Positions 24,653 to 32,896 of a DNA stretch of 60,403 bases are shown here, one piece after another (the stretch's first letter is position 1; each line of letters opens with the position of its first letter). The stretch lies in assembly GCA_964242625.1 (NCBI GenBank), contig CAXTAO010000019.1, positions 1-60,403 of the forward strand, written 5' to 3'. This DNA is from JASLDZ01 sp964242625 (GTDB taxonomy: Bacteria > Pseudomonadota > Alphaproteobacteria > Caulobacterales > Caulobacteraceae). A model generated the notes under the pieces. The model was not told the DNA's origin. It saw only the letters and a program-made list of their open reading frames with translations, and ran no database searches. A program made the position numbers and the translations under genes.

Positions 24653-25659
24653 TGGCGTTCCGCTGGGCTGTGGCGGGCTATGGCTGGGTCGCGCGCGACC
24701 ACATGGCGCCCGCCCTGCGCGAAGCCGGTCACGAGCTCGTGGGCGTCGCCGACCCGGGCCCGGCCGCCCGCGCCCGCGCCGAGGCGGACGGCGTGCTGGC
24801 GTTCGAGACCGCGCGCACCCTTCTCGCCACCCTACGGCCCGACGCGCTCTACGTCGCCTCGCCCAACCACCGCCACCTCGAGCCGGTGCGCGCCGCGGCG
24901 GAGGCCGGCGTGCCCGTCTTGTGCGAGAAGCCCATGGCCGCGGCGCTGGCCGACGCGGAGGCGATGGGCGAGGCGGTGCGCGGGGCGGGCGTACTCTACG
25001 GCACCGCCTTCGACCAGCGCCGCCACCCCGCCCACGCCGCCCTGCGCGAGGCGATCGCGGCGGGCGCGATCGGCCGCCCGGTGGCGGTGCGCATCGCCTA
25101 CTGCTGCTGGGTGGACCCGCGCTGGCGTCCGCCGGGGACGGCGGCCGACGCGAACTGGCGCGCCGACCCGCAGGCGGCCGGCGGCGGCGCGGTGGTCGAT
25201 CTCGCGCCCCACGGCCTCGACCTTGCGCACCTGCTCCTCGGCGAGCCGGTGGAGCGCCTGCACATGACGCTGCAGCGACGCGTGCATGACTACCCCGTCG
25301 AGGACGGCGGCGTCGTGACGGGGCGCACCGCCTCGGGCGTGCTCGTCGACCTGCACGTCGCCTACAACTGCCCGGAGGTTCTGCCCCGCCGGCGGCTGGA
25401 GGTGCTGGGCGAGGCGGGCCAGCTCACCGCGATCGACACCATGGGGCAGACTGCGGGCGGGGCGCTCACGCGCACCTGCGGCCGCTCGGGCGAGACCGTC
25501 GCGGTGCCCTTCGACGCGGCGGCCAGCCCTTTCACCGCCCAGGCGCAGGCCTTCGCGGCGGCGGCGGCGGGCGGGGCGCACGACTTCTCGCTGGAGCGCG
25601 ACCTCGAGCTCGCCCGCCGCTTCGACGCCGCTTATGCGGAGGCGCGCGCGTGCCTCTGA
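24652..25659 (+). CDS. Gfo/Idh/MocA-family oxidoreductase
   Basis: A 335-residue NAD(P)-dependent dehydrogenase of the glucose-fructose oxidoreductase/inositol dehydrogenase/MocA family. The Rossmann start is WAVAGYGWVARDH, followed by YVASPNHRHLEPV and the family motif CEKPMA (about residues 86-92). The substrate domain contains GGGAVVDLAPHGLDLAHLLLGEP. In an operon that begins with inositol-phosphate synthase, oxidation of an inositol to an inosose, or of a sugar carbon, is a reasonable role. It overlaps the following gene by 10 nt. Confidence 0.92.
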   Translation: MAFRWAVAGYGWVARDHMAPALREAGHELVGVADPGPAARARAEADGVLAFETARTLLATLRPDALYVASPNHRHLEPVRAAAEAGVPVLCEKPMAAALADAEAMGEAVRGAGVLYGTAFDQRRHPAHAALREAIAAGAIGRPVAVRIAYCCWVDPRWRPPGTAADANWRADPQAAGGGAVVDLAPHGLDLAHLLLGEPVERLHMTLQRRVHDYPVEDGGVVTGRTASGVLVDLHVAYNCPEVLPRRRLEVLGEAGQLTAIDTMGQTAGGALTRTCGRSGETVAVPFDAAASPFTAQAQAFAAAAAGGAHDFSLERDLELARRFDAAYAEARACL

Positions 25660-26471
25660 GCCCTTACGCCTGCGCCAATTGCGGCTTCTGGCAGCGGTGG
25701 TTCGCGACGCCGCCGGACTGCCCCGTGTGCACCGACGTGCGCAACGACCTGCCGGAGGACGGCTGGCGCTTCCTCCCCCTGGCCGAGGTGGCCGCCACTC
25801 ACCAGGGCGGCTGGCGGGAGATGGCGCCGGGGCTCACGGCCTTCACCACCACACCCATTCTCGGGCTCGCCGGCACGGGCTGGCTCATGGCGCGGCCGGA
25901 GGGCGGCAACGTCGCCTTCGAGGCGGCCCCCTTCTACACTCCCGCCATGCTGGACGAGATCGCGCGGCGGGGCGGGATCGCGGTGCTCGCCGCCAGCCAC
26001 GCCCACGGCTACGGCGCGCTATGGCAGCTGCAGGAGGCGTTCGCGCCCGAGGTGGTGGCGATCCAGGTCGACGACCTGCGCATGACCAAGGCCTTCCGCG
26101 TGACCTGGCCCTATGACGACGTGCTGGACCTCGGCGGCGGCTTCGCCCTGCACCACGTCGGCGGCCACTACGCCGGCCAGGCCGCCCTGCACGACGCCGA
26201 GGGGCGCAGGCTGTTCTGCGGCGACATGTTCAAGATCGACCAGGACGCGGAGGGCCGCTCCACCGCCGTCTCGTCCCACAAGGCGTTCCACAAGGACATC
26301 CCGCTGACCCGGCGCGAGCTGCAGCGCTACCGCGACGTGCTGGCCCCGCTCGAGTTCGACGCGTTGCTGACCCCCTTCGAGTACGCGCCGGAGGTGGGGC
26401 GCGACCTCGCCCTGCAGCTCCTGGACGAGGCGCTGGCGCGCCCGCCGGGCGTGGTGAGGCGGCCGATATGA
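25650..26471 (+). CDS. Metallo-beta-lactamase-fold protein with N-terminal zinc ribbon
   Basis: This 273-residue protein begins with a small zinc-ribbon-like segment: two CxxC pairs, CANC and CPVC, about 15 residues apart. The rest is a metallo-beta-lactamase-like fold with SHAHGYGA in place of the usual HxHxDH, a GGHYAGQ turn, RLFCGDMF as the metal-bridging Asp motif, and a late histidine. Only part of the metal site is canonical, as in several hydrolase or lyase offshoots of the fold. A fused ribbon is unusual and may bind protein or a metal. It is embedded in the operon, overlapping both neighbours. Substrate unknown. Confidence 0.8.
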   Translation: MPLSPYACANCGFWQRWFATPPDCPVCTDVRNDLPEDGWRFLPLAEVAATHQGGWREMAPGLTAFTTTPILGLAGTGWLMARPEGGNVAFEAAPFYTPAMLDEIARRGGIAVLAASHAHGYGALWQLQEAFAPEVVAIQVDDLRMTKAFRVTWPYDDVLDLGGGFALHHVGGHYAGQAALHDAEGRRLFCGDMFKIDQDAEGRSTAVSSHKAFHKDIPLTRRELQRYRDVLAPLEFDALLTPFEYAPEVGRDLALQLLDEALARPPGVVRRPI

Positions 26472-28000
26472 CGCGCGTGTTGACGGGACTGCCCGGCGAG
26501 CTGCCGGACGCGGCGCGGGCCTATCTCGACGCCCTGCCCGCGGGCGAGGTGCAGGCCTTCGCGCTGACGCCGCTCGACCGCACGGGCCTCCCGGTGTGGG
26601 TGGTGGCGCTCTTCCCGGAGGACCCACGGCTGGACGGGATCATGCCCTACGGCGTCGGCTACGGCGCGACGGAGGCGCAGGCCGTGCTCGGCGGGCTGGG
26701 GGAGATCGCCGAGATGGTGCAGCCGACGCTGGCGCTCGCCGAGCGGCCCCGCACGCGCGGCAGCTGGACCGAGCTCGCCGCGAGCCTGGGCGCGGGCGCC
26801 GTCGCCGACCCGCTCGCCCTGGGCCTGCCCGCCGGCTCCCCCGTCGGTCGCGACACGCCGCTGGAGTGGGTGGAGGCTGTGCGCGCGCGGGACGGGGCCG
26901 CCGTGCTCCTGCCGATGGATGTCGTGGCCTACAGCGCGCGCGACCTCAGCCCCGGCTACCAGCCCTTTACCACGCCCATCTCCAACGGCATGGGCGCGGG
27001 GCCCGACGTGGACTGGGCGGTCGGCCACGGCCTCCTCGAGCTCCTGCAGCGCGACGGCAACGGCCTCCTCTTCCGCGCGCTCGACGGCGGCGTCGCGCTC
27101 GACCTGCCCTCCCCCGCCCCGCCGCGCATCCAGCGGCTCCTGGACGCCTTCGCCGCGGCGGGGGTGCGCGTCCTGCCCAAGTTCGCCACCGACGAATGGG
27201 GCCTGGCCAACGTCTACTGCGTCGGCTGGGACGAGGGCGGGCGCGAGCCGGCCACGCCCGTCATGGTCACCGCCTGCGGCGAGGCCTGCCACCCCGACCG
27301 CGAGGTCGCCTTGGAGAAGGCGCTGACCGAGTTCGCCGCCTCCCGCGTGCGCAAGGCCTTCGCCCACGGTCCCGCCGCGCTCGCGGCCCGGGTGGCGCCG
27401 CCCGGCTATGTGGAGCGCTTCACCGCGCGCTCAGGATCCAACGCCAAGGCCGCGGAGGGCCGCGCCTTTCGGGCCATGCGCGACTGGACGGGGCGGTCGG
27501 CGGCCGAGCTGCGGGGTTGGCTCGCCGCCAACGCCCACGCGGTGCGCAGCCACAAGCGCTTCGCCGACCTGCCGACCACCCCCGCCGCCGACGCCCGCGA
27601 GAGCGGGCGCATCGCCCGCGCGCGGCTGGAGGCGGGCGGGATCGACGCGCTCTACGTCGACCTATCGCCTCCGGGCGGCGGCTTCGCCTGCGTCAAGGTG
27701 GTCGCGCCGGGGCTCGAGGTGGAGACCATGAGCTACCACCGCATCGGCGAGCGCAACGCGCGCAAGCTCCTGGGGCGGCGCCACCCGCTCGTGCGGCTCG
27801 GACGCGAGCCCCGCGCCGGCCGCCAACCCGTGCGGCTGGCCCCCGAGGCGGAGGCGCGGCTGGGCGGCCCCGTGCTGTTCGACACCGCGCTCGCCGACAA
27901 GATCGTAGGCCCGCTCTACCCGCTGTACCGCGAGCCGGAGGCGCACCAGGTCGCCGCCGCCCAGGCGCCCCAAGGGGCGGGGACGGGGGCGGCGGCGTGA
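26468..28000 (+). CDS. YcaO-family ATP-dependent protein (stand-alone)
   Basis: YcaO enzymes use ATP to phosphorylate an amide oxygen and then install azolines, amidines or thioamides; E. coli YcaO itself acts in S12 methylthiolation. The 510-residue protein has the family's ATP-site region at about residues 171-195 (SNGMGAG...HGLLELLQRDG) and the second conserved block GEACHPDREVALEKALTEFAASR. The C-terminus ends in an Ala/Gly-rich tail and lacks the PxPxP ending of azoline-forming YcaOs. No ThiF/E1-like partner, TfuA or precursor peptide is adjacent. Its neighbours are sugar and inositol enzymes, which is atypical. It overlaps both neighbours by 4 nt. Confidence 0.88.
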   Translation: MTRVLTGLPGELPDAARAYLDALPAGEVQAFALTPLDRTGLPVWVVALFPEDPRLDGIMPYGVGYGATEAQAVLGGLGEIAEMVQPTLALAERPRTRGSWTELAASLGAGAVADPLALGLPAGSPVGRDTPLEWVEAVRARDGAAVLLPMDVVAYSARDLSPGYQPFTTPISNGMGAGPDVDWAVGHGLLELLQRDGNGLLFRALDGGVALDLPSPAPPRIQRLLDAFAAAGVRVLPKFATDEWGLANVYCVGWDEGGREPATPVMVTACGEACHPDREVALEKALTEFAASRVRKAFAHGPAALAARVAPPGYVERFTARSGSNAKAAEGRAFRAMRDWTGRSAAELRGWLAANAHAVRSHKRFADLPTTPAADARESGRIARARLEAGGIDALYVDLSPPGGGFACVKVVAPGLEVETMSYHRIGERNARKLLGRRHPLVRLGREPRAGRQPVRLAPEAEARLGGPVLFDTALADKIVGPLYPLYREPEAHQVAAAQAPQGAGTGAAA

Positions 28001-28830
28001 CGCTGCGCTTCGCCTACAACACCAACGGCTGCGCCAACCACCGGCTGGACGACGCGCTGAACCTCATCGCCGAGCACGGCTACGCGGGCGTCGCGCTTAC
28101 GCTCGACCACCACCACCTCGACCCCTTCGCGCCGGACTGGGTAGGCGAGGCCGAGCGGGTGACCCGCCGCCTGCGCGCGCTGGGGCTGGGCGCGGTGATA
28201 GAGACGGGCGCGCGCTACCTCCTCGATCCGCGCGAGAAGCACGAGCCGACGCTCGTCACCGCCGCCCCCGAGGGCCGCGCGCGGCGAGTGGAGTTCCTCC
28301 GGCGCGCCATCGACGTGGCCGCCATACTGGAAGCCGAGGCGGTGTCCTTCTGGGCGGGCGTGCCCAAGCCGGGCGTCGATCCCGCCGAGGCTTGGAGCTG
28401 GCTGGAGGCGGCGCTGGAGCCCATCGTCGCCCATGCCGCCACGCACGGCGTCGTCGCGGCGCTGGAGCCCGAGCCCGGCATGCTGGTGGAGACGACCGCC
28501 GACTACGACCGGCTCCTCGCGCGCCTGCCCGGGCTCCGTCTCGCGCTCGACACCGGCCACTGCCTGGTGACGCAGGAGATCGATCCCGCCGAGGCGGTGC
28601 GCCGCTATGCGCAGCACCTCGGCACGGTGGCGCTGGAGGACATGCGCCGCGGCGTGCACGAGCACCTGCCTTTCGGAGAGGGCGACATGGACGTGCCGTC
28701 GGTCCTGCGCGCGCTGGAGGAGGTCGGCTACGACCGGCTGGTCTGCGTCGAGCTCTCGCGCGAGAGCCCGCGCGCGCACCTGGCCATCCCGCAGTCGATC
28801 GCCTGGCTGCGCGCCCGCGCGCCCGCATGA
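27997..28830 (+). CDS. Xylose-isomerase-like TIM-barrel sugar (phosphate) isomerase/epimerase
   Basis: A 277-residue AP-endonuclease-2/xylose-isomerase-like TIM barrel. Landmarks are RFAYNTNGCANHRLDDALNLIAEHGY at the start, VAALEPEPGMLV with a metal-ligand Glu, LALDTGHCLVT with Asp and His ligands, and VCVELSRESPRAH with the final Glu. Related enzymes include IolE, IolI and hydroxypyruvate isomerase, so isomerisation or epimerisation of an inosose or keto-sugar would fit both the preceding oxidoreductase and the inositol precursor. GTG start overlaps the YcaO stop. The exact reaction is not predictable from sequence. Confidence 0.9.
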   Translation: MTLRFAYNTNGCANHRLDDALNLIAEHGYAGVALTLDHHHLDPFAPDWVGEAERVTRRLRALGLGAVIETGARYLLDPREKHEPTLVTAAPEGRARRVEFLRRAIDVAAILEAEAVSFWAGVPKPGVDPAEAWSWLEAALEPIVAHAATHGVVAALEPEPGMLVETTADYDRLLARLPGLRLALDTGHCLVTQEIDPAEAVRRYAQHLGTVALEDMRRGVHEHLPFGEGDMDVPSVLRALEEVGYDRLVCVELSRESPRAHLAIPQSIAWLRARAPA

Positions 28831-30050
28831 GGGTCGCCTTCGTCAGCCGCCGCTACTGGCCCGCGGTCTCGGGCATGAGCGTCTACGCCGAGAACCTCTT
28901 GCGCGAGCTCGTGGCGGTGGGCGTCGAAGTGGTGATGTTCAGCCAGTTCTACGGCGGGGCGCACGCGGGAGTGTACGGCGGCGGCCCGCCTCCTCCCGTC
29001 CCGGGCGTGGAGGTGATCGGGCTGGAGGCGCTGGGCGAGGAGGACGGCGGCGACTTCGAGCGCGACATCGCCACGCTGCGCGACGCGGTCGTCGCCGAGC
29101 ACGCCCGGCGGCCGTTCGACCTTCTGCACGCCCAGTACGCCTACCCGACGGGCTGGGCGACGCTCCTGGCCTCGCGGCTGACCGGCGTCCCGAACGCAGT
29201 CTCGATCCAAGGCGGCGACGGCCACTGGGTCGGCTCCTGCTGCGAGACGCACAGGCTGGCCATGCTGCGTGTCCTGGAGCACGCCGGCGCGCTCCTGATC
29301 GGCGGCCCGAGCTTCGCGGCGGAGGTCGTCGAGCGGCTGGGCGCGCCCGCGCCAGAGCGCTTCACCTATGTGCCGGGCGCGGTGGACGTGGCGCGCTTCC
29401 ACCCGGCCGACGCGCCGCGCGCGCCGGGTCCGCTGCGCCTCCTCTACCACGGCCGGGTCGATCGCCGGAAAGGCGTGCTCGACACGCTGGAGGCGCTGGC
29501 CCGGCTCGACCGGCCGGAGCTCGCCTGGACCGCGACGGTTTCCGGAATAGGCCCCGACCTCGCGGCCGCGCAGGCGCTCGCCACGGCGCGCGGCCTGAGC
29601 GAGGCGCGCGTGCGGTTCACGGGTCGCGCGGGCTATGACGACGCGGCCGCCATCTACCGCGCCCACGACATCTTCCTGTCGCCGACGTATTCGGAGGGGT
29701 TCTCCAATACGATCCTGGAGGCGATGGCGTCGGGCCTGCCCGTGCTGTCGTGTCGGGCGGTGGGAGTGGTCGACTGCCTCCGCGACGGGGAGAACGGCCT
29801 CCTGGTCGAGCCGGGCGATCTCGACGCGCTCACCGCGACGCTGGCGCGTCTCCTGGCGGACGAGGGCCTGCGCGCGCGCCTCGCCGCCACCGCGCTCGAC
29901 GCGTGCCGGAGCGACTACAGCTGGAGCGCGGTCTCCGGGCGCATCCGAGAGGTCTACGCGCAGCTGTTGGGCTCCCGCCCCGACACGGCTTTCGACCCCG
30001 AGCTGCCGCTCACGCCCTGCCGGTACCGGGAGGCGCCGCACCTCCTGTGA
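28827..30050 (+). CDS. GT4-family glycosyltransferase
   Basis: A 407-residue GT-B-fold retaining glycosyltransferase. The N-terminal domain opens with MRVAFVSRRYWPAVSGMSVYAENLLREL and the acceptor region includes NAVSIQGGDGHWVGSC. The nucleotide-sugar domain has LLYHGRVDRRKGVLD and the E-x7-E motif in PTYSEGFSNTILEAMASGLPVLS. MshA, which transfers GlcNAc to inositol 3-phosphate in mycothiol synthesis, belongs to the same family. Together with INO1 and a PIG-L deacetylase, that makes an inositol acceptor an attractive guess. It is encoded with 4-nt overlaps on both sides. Confidence 0.92.
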   Translation: MRVAFVSRRYWPAVSGMSVYAENLLRELVAVGVEVVMFSQFYGGAHAGVYGGGPPPPVPGVEVIGLEALGEEDGGDFERDIATLRDAVVAEHARRPFDLLHAQYAYPTGWATLLASRLTGVPNAVSIQGGDGHWVGSCCETHRLAMLRVLEHAGALLIGGPSFAAEVVERLGAPAPERFTYVPGAVDVARFHPADAPRAPGPLRLLYHGRVDRRKGVLDTLEALARLDRPELAWTATVSGIGPDLAAAQALATARGLSEARVRFTGRAGYDDAAAIYRAHDIFLSPTYSEGFSNTILEAMASGLPVLSCRAVGVVDCLRDGENGLLVEPGDLDALTATLARLLADEGLRARLAATALDACRSDYSWSAVSGRIREVYAQLLGSRPDTAFDPELPLTPCRYREAPHLL

Positions 30051-30775
30051 GCCACATCCTGCTCGCGCTCTCCCCGCACCTGGACGACGCGGTCTTCTCC
30101 GCGGGCGCGGCGCTGGCGCGACGGGCGGCGCAGGGCTGGCGTGTGGTGATAGCCACCCTCTTCACCGGCAACGTCGCCCGGCCGCAGGGCTTCGCCCTGG
30201 CCTGCCAGCTGGACAAGGGTCTGGGGCCGGAGGTCGACTACATGGCGCTGCGGCGGGCGGAGGACCGGGCCGCCTGCGCCGTCCTGCACGCGGAGGCGCT
30301 GCACCGGCCGCTGCTGGAGGCCCCCCACCGCGGCTACGACGACGCCCGCGCGCTGTTCGGTCCGCCGCACGCCGCCGATCCAGTCGCGCCCGGCCTAGCG
30401 GAGGAAATCCGCACCCTTCTCTGCGTGTACCGCCCCGACGAGGTCTGGGCGCCGCGCGCCCTGGGCGGCCACGTAGACCACGTGCTCGTGCACCGGGCGG
30501 TGCGCGAGACGACGCCGCCGGAGCGGCTCGCCTGGTGGACCGACTGGCCCTACGCCGACCGCCCCGCGCCCGCCGACCCGGAGGCGTCCACCGTCTCCGG
30601 AGCCTCGTGGACCGACGAGCCCGCACCCCCCGAGCTGCGGGTCCGCAAGGCCGACGCCTGCGCCGCCTACGCCTCGCAGCTCGGCTTCCAGTTCGGGGGC
30701 GAGGCCGCCATGCGAGCGCGCGTGCTGGCCATGGACGCCGAGCGCTTCGCTCGCGCGCCCGGGGTCGCGGCGTGA
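30047..30775 (+). CDS. PIG-L-family zinc deacetylase
   Basis: A 242-residue member of the PIG-L/LmbE family, zinc enzymes that deacetylate N-acetylglucosaminyl or similar groups (PIG-L, MshB, BshB). The first metal motif is SPHLDDAVFSAG with His11 and Asp14; the second is GGHVDH at residues 140-145. Both are intact, so activity is likely. Placed directly after a GT4 gene it parallels the MshA-MshB order of logic: attach an N-acetyl sugar, then deacetylate it. The start is a GTG overlapping the glycosyltransferase stop by 4 nt. Confidence 0.92.
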   Translation: MSHILLALSPHLDDAVFSAGAALARRAAQGWRVVIATLFTGNVARPQGFALACQLDKGLGPEVDYMALRRAEDRAACAVLHAEALHRPLLEAPHRGYDDARALFGPPHAADPVAPGLAEEIRTLLCVYRPDEVWAPRALGGHVDHVLVHRAVRETTPPERLAWWTDWPYADRPAPADPEASTVSGASWTDEPAPPELRVRKADACAAYASQLGFQFGGEAAMRARVLAMDAERFARAPGVAA

Positions 30776-31779
30776 CCGGGCGCACGGCGCTCGTCACCGG
30801 AGGCGCGGGCTACATCGGCTCGCACGTGGTCTTGGCTCTGCGGGAGGCGGGCTGGCGCGTGGCGGTGCTGGACGACCTCTCCACAGGCGCGCGCGACGCC
30901 GTGCCCGACGACGTGGCCTTTGTGAGGGCGGACGTGGGCGACGGCGGGGCGGTCGGCCGCGCCCTGCGTACGCACGCGCCGGACGCCGTGCTGCACTTCG
31001 CGGGTTCGGTCTCGGCGCCCGAGTCGGTGCGCGATCCGCTCCGCTACTTCGACAACAACACCGGCCGCACCTGCGCGCTGATCCAGGCGGTGGTGGAGGC
31101 GGGCGTGCCGCGTTTCGTGTTCTCATCCTCCGCGGCCGTCTATGGCTCCGTGGGCGCGGGCCGGGTGGACGAGACCGCGCCGACCCGGCCCCTCAACCCC
31201 TACGGCCAGTCCAAGCTGATGAGCGAGGACATGCTGGCCGCCGCCGCCCGCGCCCACGGCCTGCGCACGGTGGCGCTTCGATACTTCAACGTGGCGGGCG
31301 CCGACCCCGCGGGCCGGGCGGGCCAGCGGTCGAGCGGGGCCGCTTCGCTGGTCAACGTGGCGCTGGCGTGCGCGGCGGGCGAACGGGCCAGCGTGCCCGT
31401 CTGCGGCGAGGACTTCCCCACCCGCGACGGCACGGGCGTCCGCGACTACGTGCACGTCGCCGACATCGCCTCGGCGCACGTGCACGCGCTGGAGGCGCTC
31501 GACCGCGCGAGCGAACCCCTGGTGCTCAACTGCGGCTACGGCCGGGGAGCCAGCGTGCGCGAGGTGCTGGCGGCGGCGCGCCGGGCGACGGGGCGTCCCA
31601 TCCCCGCCGTCTCCGCCTTGCGCCGGCCGGGCGACCCCGCCGAGGTGGTGGCCGACCCGTCGCGCCTCGTCGCGCTGACGGGCTGGCGCCCCGCCCACCC
31701 CGACCTCGAGCGCACCATCGCCGACGCCTGGCGCTGGCGCCAGCGCGCCTCAGCCGCCCTCGAGCCCTCCCCCGCCTGA
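30772..31779 (+). CDS. galE: UDP-glucose 4-epimerase-like NAD-dependent epimerase
   Basis: A 335-residue extended short-chain epimerase of the GalE type. NAD binding is marked by TALVTGGAGYIGSH; the substrate region has HFAGSVSAPESVRDPLRYFDNN, FSSSAAVYG and the catalytic YxxxK as NPYGQSKLMSE, then ALRYFNVAGADP and the DGTGVRDYVHVADIA motif. It would interconvert UDP-glucose and UDP-galactose or their N-acetyl forms, supplying the sugar donor for the preceding glycosyltransferase. It is the tenth and last gene of the overlapping operon. The GalE-type call is confident; exact sugar specificity is not. Confidence 0.9.
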   Translation: MTGRTALVTGGAGYIGSHVVLALREAGWRVAVLDDLSTGARDAVPDDVAFVRADVGDGGAVGRALRTHAPDAVLHFAGSVSAPESVRDPLRYFDNNTGRTCALIQAVVEAGVPRFVFSSSAAVYGSVGAGRVDETAPTRPLNPYGQSKLMSEDMLAAAARAHGLRTVALRYFNVAGADPAGRAGQRSSGAASLVNVALACAAGERASVPVCGEDFPTRDGTGVRDYVHVADIASAHVHALEALDRASEPLVLNCGYGRGASVREVLAAARRATGRPIPAVSALRRPGDPAEVVADPSRLVALTGWRPAHPDLERTIADAWRWRQRASAALEPSPA

Positions 31780-31798
31780 GGCGCGGACCCATCGGCGG

Positions 31799-31817
31799 CC
31801 TGGCGCATTGCGCCAGG
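31799..31817. promoter_or_regulatory. Perfect 19-bp palindrome just upstream of the DHH gene
   Basis: Nine bases (31799-31807) are the exact reverse complement of 31809-31817, with a single T between. It lies 2 bp before the preferred ATG at 31820 and 20 bp after the galE stop. It could be an operator, or an mRNA hairpin that masks the start or marks the end of the upstream operon. Confidence 0.45.
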
Positions 31818-31819
31818 CG

Positions 31820-32896
31820 ATGGACGCGCTCGTCTCCCGCTCCGCCGACGCCGCCGAAACGGGGGACCACTTCCGCGGCTGGCTGGCGACGCTCGGGCCC
31901 GGGCCGGTCGCAGTCCTCGGCCACAACGACGCCGACGGGCTGAGCTCCACGGCGATATTCGCGCGCGCCCTGGCCGCGGCCGGCCGCGAGGCGCGCCCTC
32001 GCGTCGTCGGCCGCGGCGAGAGCCCCTGGTCGGCGGAGATGGCGGCGGAACTCGCGTGCCAGCCGCTCGCGGGCGTCGTGATCGGCGACCTCGGCGTGCG
32101 CGCCACCGCGCCGCGCCCCGACCTGCCGACGCTGGTGGTCGACCACCACGTGCCCCACGACCCGCCGCCCGGGGCGCTCGTGATCACCGGCCACGCCATG
32201 GACCCGATCCCGACCACGAGCCTCCTGGCCTTCTGGTGCGCCGAGGCGGTGGCCGACGCCGACCCGTGGCTCTGGCTCGCCGCCCTCGGGCTGATCGGCG
32301 ACATGGCCGAGGACGCGGGCTTCCCCGAGATGGCGCGCGCGCGCCGCTACGGGATCACCGCGCTGCGCCAAGCGGCGTCGCTGATCAACGCCCCACGCCG
32401 CACCGCCTCGGGCGACGCCGGGCCGGCGCTGCGCCTCCTCCTGGGCCAGGACGGGCCAAAACCCCTCCTGAACGGCGAGAGCTCCGACGCCGCCGCCCTC
32501 CTCGCCGCCAAGGCCGAGGTGAAGACGGAGCTGGACGCCGCGCGGCGGGTGGCGCCCGTGGTGCGCGGCGGGGTGGCGCTGATCCTGTTCGCCTCCCCCT
32601 GCCAGATCCACCCGCTGATCGCCCAGCAGTGGCGAGGGCGGCTGCGCGGCGAGATCGTCATGGCCGCCAACAGCGGCTACCGCCCGGGCTGGGTGCACTT
32701 CGCCATCCGCAGCGCGCGCCCGCTGGACCTCGTGGCCTGGCTCGCCGAGCGCCGGCCGCCGGGCGCGGACGAGAACTACGGGTCGGGCCACCGCCAGGCG
32801 ACGGGCGGCGCCCTGCGCCTCGCCGACTGGAACGCCTTCGTGCGCGCCCTGGGATTCGGACCCGAACACGAGATCGAGGAGACCCGCCCCGCGTGA
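31820..32896 (+). CDS. DHH-family phosphoesterase (RecJ-like)
   Basis: A 358-residue DHH superfamily protein, relatives of RecJ exonuclease and nanoRNases that hydrolyse phosphodiesters with manganese. Motif I is VLGHNDADGLSS, motif III is TLVVDHHVPHD, and the DHHA1-like C-terminal part contains GSGHRQATGGALRL (a GGGH-like substrate motif). It is shorter than RecJ and lacks an OB domain. TTG 31808 and ATG 31820 are both possible starts; the TTG falls inside a palindrome, so I prefer the ATG. It is coupled by a 4-nt overlap to a UV-damage endonuclease gene, which suggests a DNA-repair role such as removing nicked oligonucleotides. Confidence 0.88.
   Translation: MDALVSRSADAAETGDHFRGWLATLGPGPVAVLGHNDADGLSSTAIFARALAAAGREARPRVVGRGESPWSAEMAAELACQPLAGVVIGDLGVRATAPRPDLPTLVVDHHVPHDPPPGALVITGHAMDPIPTTSLLAFWCAEAVADADPWLWLAALGLIGDMAEDAGFPEMARARRYGITALRQAASLINAPRRTASGDAGPALRLLLGQDGPKPLLNGESSDAAALLAAKAEVKTELDAARRVAPVVRGGVALILFASPCQIHPLIAQQWRGRLRGEIVMAANSGYRPGWVHFAIRSARPLDLVAWLAERRPPGADENYGSGHRQATGGALRLADWNAFVRALGFGPEHEIEETRPA

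Noticed and set aside
26468..28000. RiPP gene cluster with precursor peptide
   Set aside because: There is no space for a precursor gene: every junction in the operon overlaps, and no short in-phase frame with a leader-core pattern was evident.
21386..31779. Ebo-type metabolite cluster
   Set aside because: A TIM-barrel sugar isomerase and INO1 made me consider it, but no UbiA-like prenyltransferase, dehydroquinate-synthase-like or TatD-like gene is present.
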